From NCBI GenBank assembly GCA_026421245.1, contig JAPKDJ010000004.1, positions 41,293-105,292 on the forward strand: a stretch of DNA of 64,000 bases, read 5' to 3'. The DNA is from Akkermansiaceae bacterium. GTDB taxonomy: Bacteria > Verrucomicrobiota > Verrucomicrobiia > Verrucomicrobiales > Akkermansiaceae. Positions 55,450 through 64,000 of this stretch are shown in pieces (positions within the stretch are counted from its first letter, which is position 1; the number at the start of each line of letters is the position of its first letter). The notes below the pieces were generated by a model. That model was not told where the DNA came from and did not search any database. It worked only from the letters and a program-made list of their open reading frames with translations. The translations under genes and the position numbers were made by a program.

Positions 55450-55621
55450 CCACTCGGGAATGTGGAAAATTCAAGCGATCATGGAATGGAGCGGAAGAAG
55501 CGCCCCAAAGATGCCCGTCTTCTCAAGACTTAATACTCTGGACCTTTAGCATCCAGAGATTTCCCCATCATGCTCGGTCTTTGCGGTTCCCTCCCGCGCT
55601 TCTCCGGTACATCCTCCGTCC

Positions 55622-55912
55622 ATGGCTGATTCCCACATCGATGTCCGCTATGTCGCCAACCTCGCTCGCATCAATTTGAGCGAAGAAGAAGTCACCCGTT
55701 TTGGCGGGCAGCTTGAGGGCATCATGGCGCACATCGAAAAACTTTCTGAAGTCGACATCGAAGGCATCGAGCCATCCGCCCACGCCCACGATCTTTCTAA
55801 CAAAGTGCGCGAAGACATCCCTGTTCAAAGCCTCCCTACCGAGGGCTTTCTTCAGAATGCCCCTGACCAAGCCGACAACCAACTCCGGGTTCCCAAAGTC
55901 GTCGACGCCTAA
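55622..55912 (+). CDS. gatC: Asp/Glu-tRNA amidotransferase subunit GatC
   Basis: The 96-residue helper subunit stabilises GatA in the transamidosome. It matches the family: IDVRYVANLARINLSEEE, RFGGQLEGIMAHIEKLSEVD, and the conserved end FLQNAPDQADNQLRVPKV. gatA starts 13 nt later. gatB is not in the window. Confidence 0.95.
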   Translation: MADSHIDVRYVANLARINLSEEEVTRFGGQLEGIMAHIEKLSEVDIEGIEPSAHAHDLSNKVREDIPVQSLPTEGFLQNAPDQADNQLRVPKVVDA

Positions 55913-55924
55913 TCTTTCTCGAAC

Positions 55925-57334
55925 ATGTCACTCGCCGCCTCCTCTCTTAGCTCGCTTCGCCGCCAACTCACATCGGGCGAAATTTCCTCCCGCGACATTG
56001 TCGAAGATGTCATCGCTCAGATTTCATCACGTGACGGCGATGTCGGAGCCTTTCTTTCCCATCATAGCGAGGACGCCCTTGCCGCCGCCGAAAAAGCCGA
56101 TCTCTCTCTCCCCCTTGGCGGTCTTCCCATCGGGATAAAAGACAACATTAACGTCGCAGGCCAGCCCTGCACCTGCGCCTCCAAATTTCTCAAAGACGCC
56201 TACACCTCTCCTTACGATGCCACAGCCATCACCAAGCTGAGAGCCGCCGGCGCCATTCCTTTTGGAAAAACCAATCTCGATGAGTTCGCAATGGGCTCAT
56301 CAACCGAAAACTCCGGCCTTCAAACAACTCAAAACCCTTCCGCTCCCGGACACATTCCCGGCGGCTCTTCCGGAGGATCAGCTGCCGCCGTCGCGGCCAA
56401 CCTAATCCCAGCTTCCCTTGGCTCGGACACCGGTGGCTCCATCCGTCAACCCGCCAGTCATTGCGGTGTCGTAGGCCTAAAACCAAGCTATGGACGCGTC
56501 TCCCGCTATGGCCTCGTCGCCTTCGGCTCCTCGCTCGATCAGATTGGCCCCCTCACTCATACCGTGGAGGATTCAGCCCTTCTTCTCAATGCTCTGGCCG
56601 GAATCGACCCTCGCGACTCAACATCTCTGGAGGACCCGGTGCCTGACTACACCGAAGGCTTGGACGCCGGCGTTTCGGGAATGAAACTCGGCCTGCCCAA
56701 AGAATATTTCGCCGACGGCCTCTGCCCAAAAATTCGCGAGCGTATCGAATCTGCCGCAAAGAAGCTCGAATCACAGGGAGCCGAAATCGTCGAAATCTCC
56801 CTCCCTCACACCGAGTATGCGGTAGCCACCTACTACATCATCGCACCGGCGGAAGCCTCTTCAAATCTCTCCCGCTTTGACGGGGTCCGCTACGGAAATC
56901 GCACGGATCACCCGGCAGACATGCTCTCTCTCTACAAAGACAGCCGGGAGGCTGGCTTTGGATCCGAGGTCAAGCGACGGATCATTCTGGGAACTTACGT
57001 CCTGTCGTCCGGCTACTACGACGCCTTCTACCTTCGCGCACAGAAAGTCCGCACTCTCATTCGTCGGGACTTTCAAGAAGCCTTTGAGAAGGTCGATGCC
57101 ATCCTGACCCCGGTCGCCCCGGAAACGGCCCCAAAAATGGGAGCCGCCTCCGGAGACCCGCTTAAACACTACCTCGCTGATATCTACACAATTTCGGCGA
57201 ATCTCGCTGGCAACTGCGGAATCTCGGTCCCTCTTGAGCCCATCGACAGCCTCCCGATTGGACTTCAAATCCTTGGCCCACACCTTGGAGAAAAAACAAT
57301 CCTTCGCTGCGCCCGCGCCGTGGAATCTGTATAG
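55925..57334 (+). CDS. gatA: Asp/Glu-tRNA amidotransferase subunit GatA
   Basis: GatA hydrolyses glutamine and passes ammonia to misacylated Glu-tRNA(Gln) or Asp-tRNA(Asn). The 469-residue amidase-signature protein shows the Ser-Ser-Lys triad: lysine in IGIKDNINVAG, serine in PGGSSGGSAAAVA and the bridging serine in LGSDTGGSIRQPA. SLDQIGPLTHTVEDSALLL and ASSNLSRFDGVRYG follow. Length is slightly short of the usual 480-490 but complete. It pairs with gatC; the third subunit is encoded elsewhere. Confidence 0.96.
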   Translation: MSLAASSLSSLRRQLTSGEISSRDIVEDVIAQISSRDGDVGAFLSHHSEDALAAAEKADLSLPLGGLPIGIKDNINVAGQPCTCASKFLKDAYTSPYDATAITKLRAAGAIPFGKTNLDEFAMGSSTENSGLQTTQNPSAPGHIPGGSSGGSAAAVAANLIPASLGSDTGGSIRQPASHCGVVGLKPSYGRVSRYGLVAFGSSLDQIGPLTHTVEDSALLLNALAGIDPRDSTSLEDPVPDYTEGLDAGVSGMKLGLPKEYFADGLCPKIRERIESAAKKLESQGAEIVEISLPHTEYAVATYYIIAPAEASSNLSRFDGVRYGNRTDHPADMLSLYKDSREAGFGSEVKRRIILGTYVLSSGYYDAFYLRAQKVRTLIRRDFQEAFEKVDAILTPVAPETAPKMGAASGDPLKHYLADIYTISANLAGNCGISVPLEPIDSLPIGLQILGPHLGEKTILRCARAVESV

Positions 57335-57536
57335 GATCCAGGTCAACCTTTAGGATTAAATCTCCAATGCCTACGATATCGACGCCTCCTGCTCTTTCCA
57401 ACACGTCTTCCACCTTCCCGACTCATTTTAAGAGAGTTTCCATCACTCCCATTTCCAACTGGGCTTCCTAGGTCAGTCCATAAAAAAGCCCCCCTCGTAA
57501 GGTGGCCTTATTCGAAATTCTCTTTGGCTGGAAATT

Positions 57537-58151
57537 TTACCAGTCCACGTTGTGACCACGGGTATCAATGTGGGTAAAGTCGGAGTAGCGTCCGATCCCC
57601 CCTTGGAACGCCCCCTTGGAACGCACATAAAGCGCAGCGCAGGCGACGGAGCTTGGGGAAGCCTTGAACTGAAGATCGAGCGCGAAGTTCTGCATGTGCC
57701 AGGAGCGGGGCTTGGCACCAGGGCAACGACGATTGTAGGCAGGACTCCGGTATGCCGAAACTACATCATTAATAGGTTGCTCAAGAACAGCTGCGACGCG
57801 GTCTGCAGCCATCAGCGTTCCCGCCATGGCGCGCCACATCGACTTGGGAGGCAGCGTATTCCAAAGGCTCCCTTTTGTCTTAGCATGGGACTTAATGACC
57901 TGAAGAGGAGTCACATACTTGAGTCGAAGTCCTGTCAAATACTTGGCATAACTCTGAACTTTTTGCTCTCCCTCAAGCTTTAACCAAGTTTTAGGGAGAC
58001 TATTGAGGTTAAGCGGCGGAGATTGACGGAAAAGAAATCCGTGGGAGGTTTGAGTCGTGGCGACCAAACTGGCCGCGGCCGCGGTAGTGGCCGCAAGAAA
58101 GGTGCGGCGGGTGGGAAGGATGATACGATTGTTCGTTTCACGGCTCGGCAT
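57537..58151 (-). CDS. Tat-exported M15-like peptidase (DUF882/YcbK-like)
   Basis: The 204-residue protein begins with a twin-arginine signal (PTRRTFLAATTAAAASL). The zinc-peptidase core is SAYRSPAYNR followed by SWHMQNFALDL with H152 and D159, and GGIGRYSDFTHIDTRG with H194. This order fits the DUF882/M15A family, often peptidoglycan endopeptidases or binding proteins. About 200 nt separate it from gatA on the other strand and hold nothing I can name. Its substrate is not demonstrated. Confidence 0.78.
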   Translation of the reverse strand: MPSRETNNRIILPTRRTFLAATTAAAASLVATTQTSHGFLFRQSPPLNLNSLPKTWLKLEGEQKVQSYAKYLTGLRLKYVTPLQVIKSHAKTKGSLWNTLPPKSMWRAMAGTLMAADRVAAVLEQPINDVVSAYRSPAYNRRCPGAKPRSWHMQNFALDLQFKASPSSVACAALYVRSKGAFQGGIGRYSDFTHIDTRGHNVDW

Positions 58152-58345
58152 TGCGGCGGCAGCCTGGAACGAAAGTAAAAAAATACCAGTGAATTCTTCA
58201 TACTGGCCATTTATACCTTGACTTTCAACATTTCTTTAAATTTTTTGCAAACGTATACTGCGTCGCCACGTTTAGACCGCCTCATCATGGGAAGATTTCT
58301 TTACCTAGGCCTTCCAATACCCCCCTTTTCGCTTCCGGCGCAGAG

Positions 58346-58732
58346 ATGACTACATTCGAAGGATTTGATGGGAATCCCGCAGTCTCCTCCCCCTCGGGCC
58401 TTTCCAGAAAAAAACCTTTTGACGACACGGGCTACATTGGACTCGATCCGCCGATTGAGGATATTTCGGGCTGAATTTCCCATTTCCTATTGGATGAAAC
58501 TGGAAGTTTCCGAAACGAAGAATCCTGGGGAATTTTCGACTTCAGCGGTGACGGGAGTAACGGACCTCGGTCACTCTTTTTTCAAAGCGGGGGAAATGAG
58601 AATCGAATGGCTTTTCGTGTGGACAGAGACGGTTCCAGCAACGTTGTCGCTTTCATCGAGATTCCGAAGGACAATATTTGGGGTTTTGTCGCCTCCACTT
58701 TCATGCCTGGTGGAGATTTGAAGGTCTACTGA
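58346..58732 (+). pseudogene. Remnant of a LamG/concanavalin-like secreted protein
   Basis: One frame reads FEGFDGNPAVSSPSG and DDTGYIGLDPPIEDISG, then a TGA, then LLDETGSFRNEESWGIFDFS and AFRVDRDGSSNVVAFIEIP, ending at a TGA at 58730. The order (TGYIGL, then a strand pattern ending IWGFVASTF) recalls the jelly-roll of LamG-like domains. There is no signal peptide and the domain is incomplete, so this is a broken piece. About 800 nt between the M15-like gene and the symporter hold only this and the repeat. Confidence 0.5.
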
Positions 58733-58847
58733 CGTGCTTTCGAGAGTTCATTTCCGTGTCACATACACGTAGCAGGCATTTATGGCCGTCCTAGGCCCAC
58801 GAAACCAGGCGCACAAAACAACGGCGCCTTTCTTTAAGGCTGCTGCT

Positions 58848-58919
58848 GCTAGGATTTTGCTTTGGGGGGTGATCGCTTGAGGGCGTCGTTGAAACCGATC
58901 GGAGAGGAAAGAAAGGGGG
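58848..58919. repeat. Imperfect direct repeat, copy 1, beside the symporter
   Basis: The segment begins GCTAGGATTTTGCTTTGGGG and later has GATCGGAGAGG. The same two blocks occur at 60490, so copies flank the symporter gene on both sides. Confidence 0.6.
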
Positions 58920-58960
58920 CTATCTAAAATCTGCGCCCACCTACAGCCACGTCAGTCCGA

Positions 58961-60481
58961 TTAAGATTTCAATTCGGCCTCGATTCCTTGAAGCGCCAGT
59001 TGGCCCTTTCGGTCAAAAAGGCTGACAAAGATGGCGACGGTAAAGCCGACCACGAAGGCCGGAAACATCTCCTCGAGATTTGCAAAAGCCTCGCCAGTGG
59101 CGCCAGGCAGCGCGGGCATCACAAACTTGAAAAACGGCACGGCGAGAAAACCCGAGATCATGGCGGCAAGAGCGCCTCGCCGGGTAAATCGCTTCCAGAA
59201 AAGGGACAGAATCATAGTTGGACAAAACGTTGCGGCGATCCCGGACCAGCCAAAGACGATGAACCAAAAGACAGTCCGCTCGGGAATGGCGTAGGCGACC
59301 GTCATCGCGAGTGCAAAAGCACCCATGGCCAGCACAACAGTCGTCAACCGGCATAGTCTCACCAAGCTTTCATCGGGCAGCGATGGATTCATGATCCGCT
59401 GGTAAACGTCGCGGACAACGGAACTCGCGGCGACCATCAGCAGGGAATCGACCGTCGACATCGCGGCGGATAGGACCCCGGCAATGACGAGGCCGATGAG
59501 GGTCACTGGAATGAGGATTTCAACGATCAAGGGAAGGACGTCTTGCCCATTGGCCCCGAGGACGGCGACTAGGGAATCTTGCGGCCCCATGAGAAGGTGT
59601 CTCCCGATCATACCAATCATGACCGCCCCGCAATCGGTCAGGGTGGTATAGAAGATCGCGACGATGGCGCCCTTCTTGACCTCGCATTCGGATTTGAGCG
59701 CCAGGATGCGAACAAAAACCTGCGGCGAACCGAGGAATCCCAGGCCGATCGAAACAAGCGCCACGATTGCCAGAAGGTTGTTCAGCGTCAATCCGGCCGG
59801 GCCCCAGATGGACATCAGACCAGGATCTTGTGCCTCGAGCCCGTCGGCAACGTTGTTCCAACCACCGGCGTAAAAGAGACCGATAATCGGGATAGTCACG
59901 AGACCGATGAACATCAATGTCCCCTGAAAAACATCCGACCAAACCACGGCCAAAAATCCGCCAGCCACGATGTAAATGACGACGACACTGAACCCGACCA
60001 CCGCGCCGGTGAGGTAGTTCCAACCCAGGAAGCTGTTGAATGCGGTCGCCGTCGCGTCGATCTGGGCGCTGACATAAATCATGACAAATACGACTAAGGC
60101 GCATGCGGAAACGAGCCTTAGCGAATGAGAAGTATCTCGAAATCGTGCCTCCAGGTAGTCGGGAATTGTAAGCGCCCCGTATTTCGTGGTGAGCCGATTA
60201 AAGCGCCGGTTCATCGCGAGCCAGGCGATGCCCACTCCCACGATTTCGCCGACCACCACCCAGAACGCCTGGAGGCCGATCGCGGCGCCCATCCCGGTGA
60301 GCCCCAACAGCAGCCAGGCTGATTCACCGGTGGCTCGCGCCGAAAGGGCAGCCGGGAGAAACCCCAGCCGCTTTCCCGCCGCGATATAATCGCCGAGAGA
60401 TTTCACTCGCCTGGAGGCGAACCACCCGATGCCTAAAAGGATCAGTAGGTAAACAAGAATGCCGACGAGTTTCGGGGACAT
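58961..60481 (-). CDS. Sodium:solute symporter (SSS family)
   Basis: The 506-residue, highly hydrophobic protein (about 13 helices) matches the SSS family (PutP/SGLT class). Landmarks are SLGDYIAAGKRLGFLPAALS with SARATGESAWLLLGL, YGALTIPDYLEARFRD, VYIVAGGFLAVVWSDVFQG as VVIYIVAGGFLAVV, and AGVLSAAMSTVDSLLMVAAS. These include the sodium-site and core helices. The solute could be an amino acid, sugar or carboxylate. It is monocistronic, flanked by imperfect direct repeats and by nearly 500-nt gaps, an isolated setting unlike the tight gene order elsewhere. Confidence 0.92.
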   Translation of the reverse strand: MSPKLVGILVYLLILLGIGWFASRRVKSLGDYIAAGKRLGFLPAALSARATGESAWLLLGLTGMGAAIGLQAFWVVVGEIVGVGIAWLAMNRRFNRLTTKYGALTIPDYLEARFRDTSHSLRLVSACALVVFVMIYVSAQIDATATAFNSFLGWNYLTGAVVGFSVVVIYIVAGGFLAVVWSDVFQGTLMFIGLVTIPIIGLFYAGGWNNVADGLEAQDPGLMSIWGPAGLTLNNLLAIVALVSIGLGFLGSPQVFVRILALKSECEVKKGAIVAIFYTTLTDCGAVMIGMIGRHLLMGPQDSLVAVLGANGQDVLPLIVEILIPVTLIGLVIAGVLSAAMSTVDSLLMVAASSVVRDVYQRIMNPSLPDESLVRLCRLTTVVLAMGAFALAMTVAYAIPERTVFWFIVFGWSGIAATFCPTMILSLFWKRFTRRGALAAMISGFLAVPFFKFVMPALPGATGEAFANLEEMFPAFVVGFTVAIFVSLFDRKGQLALQGIEAELKS

Positions 60482-61033
60482 GACTGACTGCTAGGAATTT
60501 GCTTTGGGGGTGGACTGCTGGAAGGGATCGGAGAGGGAGTTACGGGGGAAAGAGGGGCAAGAATTGAGCTGAGATAATTGAGCACGGGAACGGTGAGACG
60601 GAGAATCAGGCGAAAAAACGAGCGGCTTTCATCCGCAGAACGTTTCAGGACGGAAATTCATAATGCGAGAACGTAGTCCTCCTTCCCACCATGCCAAGGA
60701 TTGTTTTGGCAGCGGTTATTTGGGATCTCATTGAGCAGAGTCAGAAATCTTCGCGATCCGGCGAGCGATTAACGGCGTGTTTGCCACTCCGCTCGATCTG
60801 AGCCAGTAGTTGCAGGCTTGGCGGGATGTGAGATCGGTTTATCTCGCGCGAATCACACACGAAGAATGACCGGCGTGTTCTCTGAAAATTGACTCCATCA
60901 ATCTTTGGTTTCCAGACGTCCCTTACCTTTTACAAGGAGCCGATGACCGCCCATCTACGGGGCGGCAGGTTTCCAAACCCGATGTCCTGATTTTTGAATT
61001 CAAGACCCTCATGATCCCTCAAGAGATTCCAGA
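60482..61033. other. Intergenic region, 552 nt
   Basis: It contains the second direct-repeat copy (60490-60545), and a hairpin near 60949-60969 (CCGCCC, ATCTACG, GGGCGG) without a clear T-run. Otherwise I see no gene, RNA or mobile element. Confidence 0.5.
60490..60545. repeat. Imperfect direct repeat, copy 2, beside the symporter
   Basis: GCTAGGAATTTGCTTTGGGG is followed downstream by GATCGGAGAGG, parallel to 58848-58919. It starts 9 nt from the symporter start codon, so it also forms part of its leader. Confidence 0.6.
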
Positions 61034-61507
61034 TCAAATTGGCACGGACCGGAACAGAGCGATCACCTTTAGCAATTCAACCTCTTCAGCGGAAACATCG
61101 TCAAGGCGCTCGCGCTTCGTGAGCCTGTCGTGAAGTAGGCGGAAATCCGCCCGTAGATCTTCGGGCGTCGAAGACGCCTGACCAGCGACCATACTCCATG
61201 AAGATAGAAGTCGATGGTCCTGCTCACTTCCTGCCACTTGTTTTACCGACTCATGACGAGGATCTTTTGAAATCCGCTCAAATAGATTGATCACAGACTG
61301 CTTTCCTCCTTCCAAAATCTGAAGAATTCTTCCTTCGTCTATCACCAAGATTCCTGTGATGTCCAAGTCCGCATTTAGGGACAATGATTTCTGCTCAATA
61401 TCAGCGAGATCATCCGAACCAAAATGCTTGGTTGCCTGGCTCACGTATGCGAGGCGATAGACCAAGGCCAGATCAGCACGACTCGCCTCGAGCAAGGAAG
61501 ATTTCAT
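61034..61507 (-). CDS. BLUF-domain blue-light (FAD) sensor protein
   Basis: The protein (about 157 residues from this start) has one BLUF domain. The core tyrosine lies in VYRLAYVSQAT, the asparagine and turn in NADLDITGILVI, the glutamine in ILQILEGGKQ, and the SWSM segment near residue 104. BLUF proteins bind FAD and change hydrogen bonding on blue light. About 40 residues after the domain form a helical tail. No output domain is present, so it must act on a partner. The start at 61507 has a GAGG 5 nt upstream; ATG 61537 would leave almost no leader. It is divergent from the double-LamG gene. Confidence 0.85.
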   Translation of the reverse strand: MKSSLLEASRADLALVYRLAYVSQATKHFGSDDLADIEQKSLSLNADLDITGILVIDEGRILQILEGGKQSVINLFERISKDPRHESVKQVAGSEQDHRLLSSWSMVAGQASSTPEDLRADFRLLHDRLTKRERLDDVSAEEVELLKVIALFRSVPI

Positions 61508-61547
61508 CCTATCCTCACATTCTCTTTTTTGATCCATCCCTGTTAGA

Positions 61548-61577
61548 TTTATACAGAATTGCCAATTGGCAAGCAAA
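61548..61577 (-). promoter_or_regulatory. Candidate promoter with palindromic operator upstream of the BLUF gene
   Basis: On the minus strand TATAAA at 61553-61548 is preceded, 17 nt away, by TTGCTT. A perfect 14-bp palindrome, TTGCCAATTGGCAA (61559-61572), fills most of the spacer. This is the layout of a repressed promoter. The regulator is unknown. Confidence 0.55.
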
Positions 61578-61691
61578 AGCCGGTGTAGGGCGAGGCCCCA
61601 TAAATGACTTGTTGACAGGAATTCGCTAAACTGAAAATGTCAGCGTTGATATTTCTCATATAAAAAATGTGAAACTTAGCTTCAAATCCTT

Positions 61692-63833
61692 GTGAAAAAA
61701 TACCCCACATCCTCATTAACCTTTCTCGCCCTCATCTCTCTGGCTGCCGAATCTAGTCAGGCTGCAGATTTGCTAGGCTACTACGACTTCGACGATAACA
61801 CCGACCCAGCGGTCGCACCTGCCTCCAGTGGAATCGCTCCAGACGCGGTAATCACGGCACCTGCGGCATTCACGGCAGACATGGGCGGGCGCTCCGGGCT
61901 CGCGGGCGATTACGCGCTCGATCTCGGCGCGGGGGCCGGCAGTGGTGCCTTCGCACGCGTTCCGGCCGGATCACATTTCGACCTCGCGGTAACGACGAAT
62001 TCGATGGCAGTGTCTTTTTGGCAAGTCAACGTGGGTGACGGCGGCGGCGGATTCTTCGCCACGACGGCCTTTTGGGTGGACTCCCCGACTGCCGCTGATG
62101 ACGGGCGCGGTTTTCAGGTTCACTCTCCGTGGAGTAACGGCACATTCTACTTTGACCAGTCCGGATGCTGTGGCGGTGGACAGCGCCTGACCTCCGGAGG
62201 ACTTATCAATGCAAACGTCTGGCAGCACATCGTCGTCCAGCGGGACAGCCTCGGCAATCAGGAGATCTGGGTCGACGGAACGATATCGGCAACTGCCCCA
62301 GGGGCAGAGCCGCTGGATCCTTTTTCTGGCATCGTCACGATAGGAGCTAACGGTGGCGGCACCAATAATCTCACCGGGATGTTGGATGAATTTGCAGTCT
62401 ACTCCGGCACTCTCACCGAGACGGAAATCGGCCAGCTGGCAGCGGGCACCGCCACTCCGAGCGATATCGCAAAGAAACCCGAAGATGCCGACAATGACGG
62501 CCTGTTAGACTCTTGGGAAGTGGCCTTTGGCCTTTCCTCGAGTGACGACGGCTCGGTCGATCCGAACAACGGCCCGGACGGTGACTTGGACCTGGACGGC
62601 CTAACGAACCTTGAGGAATTCGAAGCTGGCCTCGAGCCGGACAACGACGACTACGACATGGACAATCTTCTGGATGGCGTTGAGACCAACACAGGCACCT
62701 ACGTCGATGCGACTGACACCGGCACGGATCCGAAGAACTCCGACACGGATGGCGACGGTCTCAGCGACGATGTGGAAGATCCAACCAAGCCCTTCGTCGA
62801 TGCGAATCAGCCCGGCACAGACCCGACTCGAGTAGATACCGACGGCGACGGCTTCGGCGACTTTCTTGAAATCAGCAATGGGAGCGACCCGACTGACATC
62901 GACAGCACCTTGGGCACGGACGAACTCACCCTGCTAGCGTATTTCAATTTTGACGGTCAACTGGCTGATCAAGCTGGCAACACACCTGCCGCCGTACTCG
63001 GCGGATCAGCAGTCCTAACCACCACTGGCATGGGCACGACTGGCAACCCGGGAGACGAGGCAATCGAACTCGGCGCGATCAACGACGGAGCCTACGCACA
63101 AACACCCGCTGGCTCCCATCTCGACCAAGCATTCATCAACAACTCGATGTCTGTTACTTTCTGGCAGTTCAGAACAGGAAATGGCAACAGTAGTGCCTTT
63201 TGGATTCACTCCCCGGATGCGACCGGGAACCAGCGCGGATTCCAAGCACACACACCCTGGGGGAATGGCACCATTTACTTCGACCAATCAGGTTGTTGTG
63301 GTGGTCCTCAGCGCCTGACCACCACCGGAGCAGCGATCAATGTCTGGCAACACTTCGTCTTCCAGCGCGATGAGTTCGGCGAACGCCAAATCTGGATTGA
63401 TGGGGTTCTGAGCGCGGCTGCGAGTGGTGGCGAGCCCCTTGATCCGTTTGACGGCATCATCACCCTCGGAGCAGAGGGGCCAACCCTGGCCAACAGCTTT
63501 GCCGGTCGGATCGACGATTTCGCCATCTTCGCCAATCCCTTGGCCCCCGAACAGATCATGGACCTCGCCACAGGAGCGAATCCGCCGGATCTAATCTCCT
63601 CTCCAGTGCCCTTCGTGATCACAGAAATCAATCACGACGTGGCGACTGGAAAGACGGTGATCACGTGGAACTCACGAGCGAACAGAAACTACGCGGTCGA
63701 TTCCTCAGACGATCTTAGCGCATGGGAAGAGCTCGATGATAGTGTCGAGAGCGAGGGCGAATCGACTTCTTTCAACGACTTCCTCCCAGTCGAAACGCCG
63801 CGTAAATTCTACCGTGTCCGCGAGATCCAGTAG
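61692..63833 (+). CDS. Secreted protein with two LamG-like domains and calcium-binding repeats
   Basis: The 713-residue protein starts at a GTG and has a signal peptide (MKKYPTSSLTFLALISLAAE). Two LamG-like jelly-rolls are present at about 25-255 and 415-640. Each carries a copy of FDQSGCCGG followed by QRLT, with a vicinal cysteine pair. Between them, at about 255-405, acidic thrombospondin type 3-like repeats (DADNDGLLDSWE, DTDGDGLSDDVEDP) probably bind calcium. The C-terminal 70 residues form a beta module (TVITWNSRANRNYAVDSSDD, FYRVREIQ) also seen in the protein at 48599. A surface adhesin or carbohydrate-related role is likely but unproven. Confidence 0.85.
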   Translation: MKKYPTSSLTFLALISLAAESSQAADLLGYYDFDDNTDPAVAPASSGIAPDAVITAPAAFTADMGGRSGLAGDYALDLGAGAGSGAFARVPAGSHFDLAVTTNSMAVSFWQVNVGDGGGGFFATTAFWVDSPTAADDGRGFQVHSPWSNGTFYFDQSGCCGGGQRLTSGGLINANVWQHIVVQRDSLGNQEIWVDGTISATAPGAEPLDPFSGIVTIGANGGGTNNLTGMLDEFAVYSGTLTETEIGQLAAGTATPSDIAKKPEDADNDGLLDSWEVAFGLSSSDDGSVDPNNGPDGDLDLDGLTNLEEFEAGLEPDNDDYDMDNLLDGVETNTGTYVDATDTGTDPKNSDTDGDGLSDDVEDPTKPFVDANQPGTDPTRVDTDGDGFGDFLEISNGSDPTDIDSTLGTDELTLLAYFNFDGQLADQAGNTPAAVLGGSAVLTTTGMGTTGNPGDEAIELGAINDGAYAQTPAGSHLDQAFINNSMSVTFWQFRTGNGNSSAFWIHSPDATGNQRGFQAHTPWGNGTIYFDQSGCCGGPQRLTTTGAAINVWQHFVFQRDEFGERQIWIDGVLSAAASGGEPLDPFDGIITLGAEGPTLANSFAGRIDDFAIFANPLAPEQIMDLATGANPPDLISSPVPFVITEINHDVATGKTVITWNSRANRNYAVDSSDDLSAWEELDDSVESEGESTSFNDFLPVETPRKFYRVREIQ

Positions 63834-64000
63834 GGCTCGGCGCCCAAAAGGCAACGACGCTTGGCCGGAAAAAGGCCAAGGTTTACCCGTAAGGATTTTT
63901 GAGAATCGTCCTGATCTATAAAAGAAAACGACTGCAACATGGAGATCGGCATCGATCCCCTATCGTTGAGCTTTCAAGTTGAATCCATCAGGTCTGCTTT

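Noticed and set aside
61612..61617. TTGACA as a -35 for the double-LamG gene
   Set aside because: No acceptable -10 hexamer lies 15-19 nt downstream.

Overview
The window looks like a chromosomal segment of a member of the phylum Verrucomicrobiota, probably order Verrucomicrobiales. This is inferred from gene content: an RpoD with a long lysine/alanine-rich N-terminal tail, a small protein resembling the Minf_1886 family, an FGly-type sulfatase, a Tat-exported Gfo/Idh/MocA oxidoreductase, LamG/calcium-repeat secreted proteins, and a division cluster read ddl-ftsQ-ftsA. Most of the window is ordinary chromosomal housekeeping DNA with tight gene spacing. No rRNA, tRNA, CRISPR array, insertion sequence or prophage was recognised.

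Layout. (1) 1-5942, minus strand: ptsN-like EIIA, argS, proB, an M42 peptidase, a Wzz-like chain-length protein and a truncated secreted protein. (2) 6042-15383, minus strand: one probable operon of tetR, outer membrane efflux protein, membrane fusion protein, RND permease, type III polyketide synthase and a four-domain FKBP isomerase. It is closed by a strong terminator and headed by two tandem palindromes. (3) 15469-21838, plus strand: a DNA methyltransferase, an Hsp33-like chaperone, rpoD, a Minf_1886-like protein, a UbiA prenyltransferase and tsaD, with a decayed esterase between. (4) 22219-28086: an M15-like lipoprotein, a large TerB/FHA-like ABCG exporter, and a translationally coupled ParA plus roadblock-like pair. 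(5) 28224-36320: a degenerate YyaL-like lipoprotein, hisBH, bamA (minus), tig-clpP. (6) 36389-42757: Gfo/Idh oxidoreductase, a frameshifted alpha/beta hydrolase, a GYF-domain membrane protein, ftsA-ftsQ-ddl. (7) 42829-57334, plus strand: small membrane protein, sulfatase, sugar isomerase-like protein, metY, a GxxExxY pseudogene, a Lon N-domain protein, a secreted protein, argG, a second RND permease without partners, two coiled-coil/membrane proteins, gatC-gatA. (8) 57537-63833, sparser and more accessory: a Tat-exported M15-like protein, a LamG-type remnant, a sodium:solute symporter flanked by imperfect direct repeats, a BLUF photoreceptor with a palindrome-bearing promoter, and a large double-LamG secreted protein.

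Working together. The strongest functional unit is the TetR-controlled RND/type III PKS/FKBP operon, which suggests that a small polyketide-type phenolic or lipid is made and exported, or that its export is co-regulated with an envelope foldase. BamA, the FKBP protein, Tig, ClpP and the Hsp33-like protein give the region a protein-folding and envelope-assembly flavour. The ABCG exporter and ParA/roadblock genes point to signal-gated transport and spatial organisation. At least four decayed genes show ongoing gene loss, mostly of secreted or hydrolytic functions.
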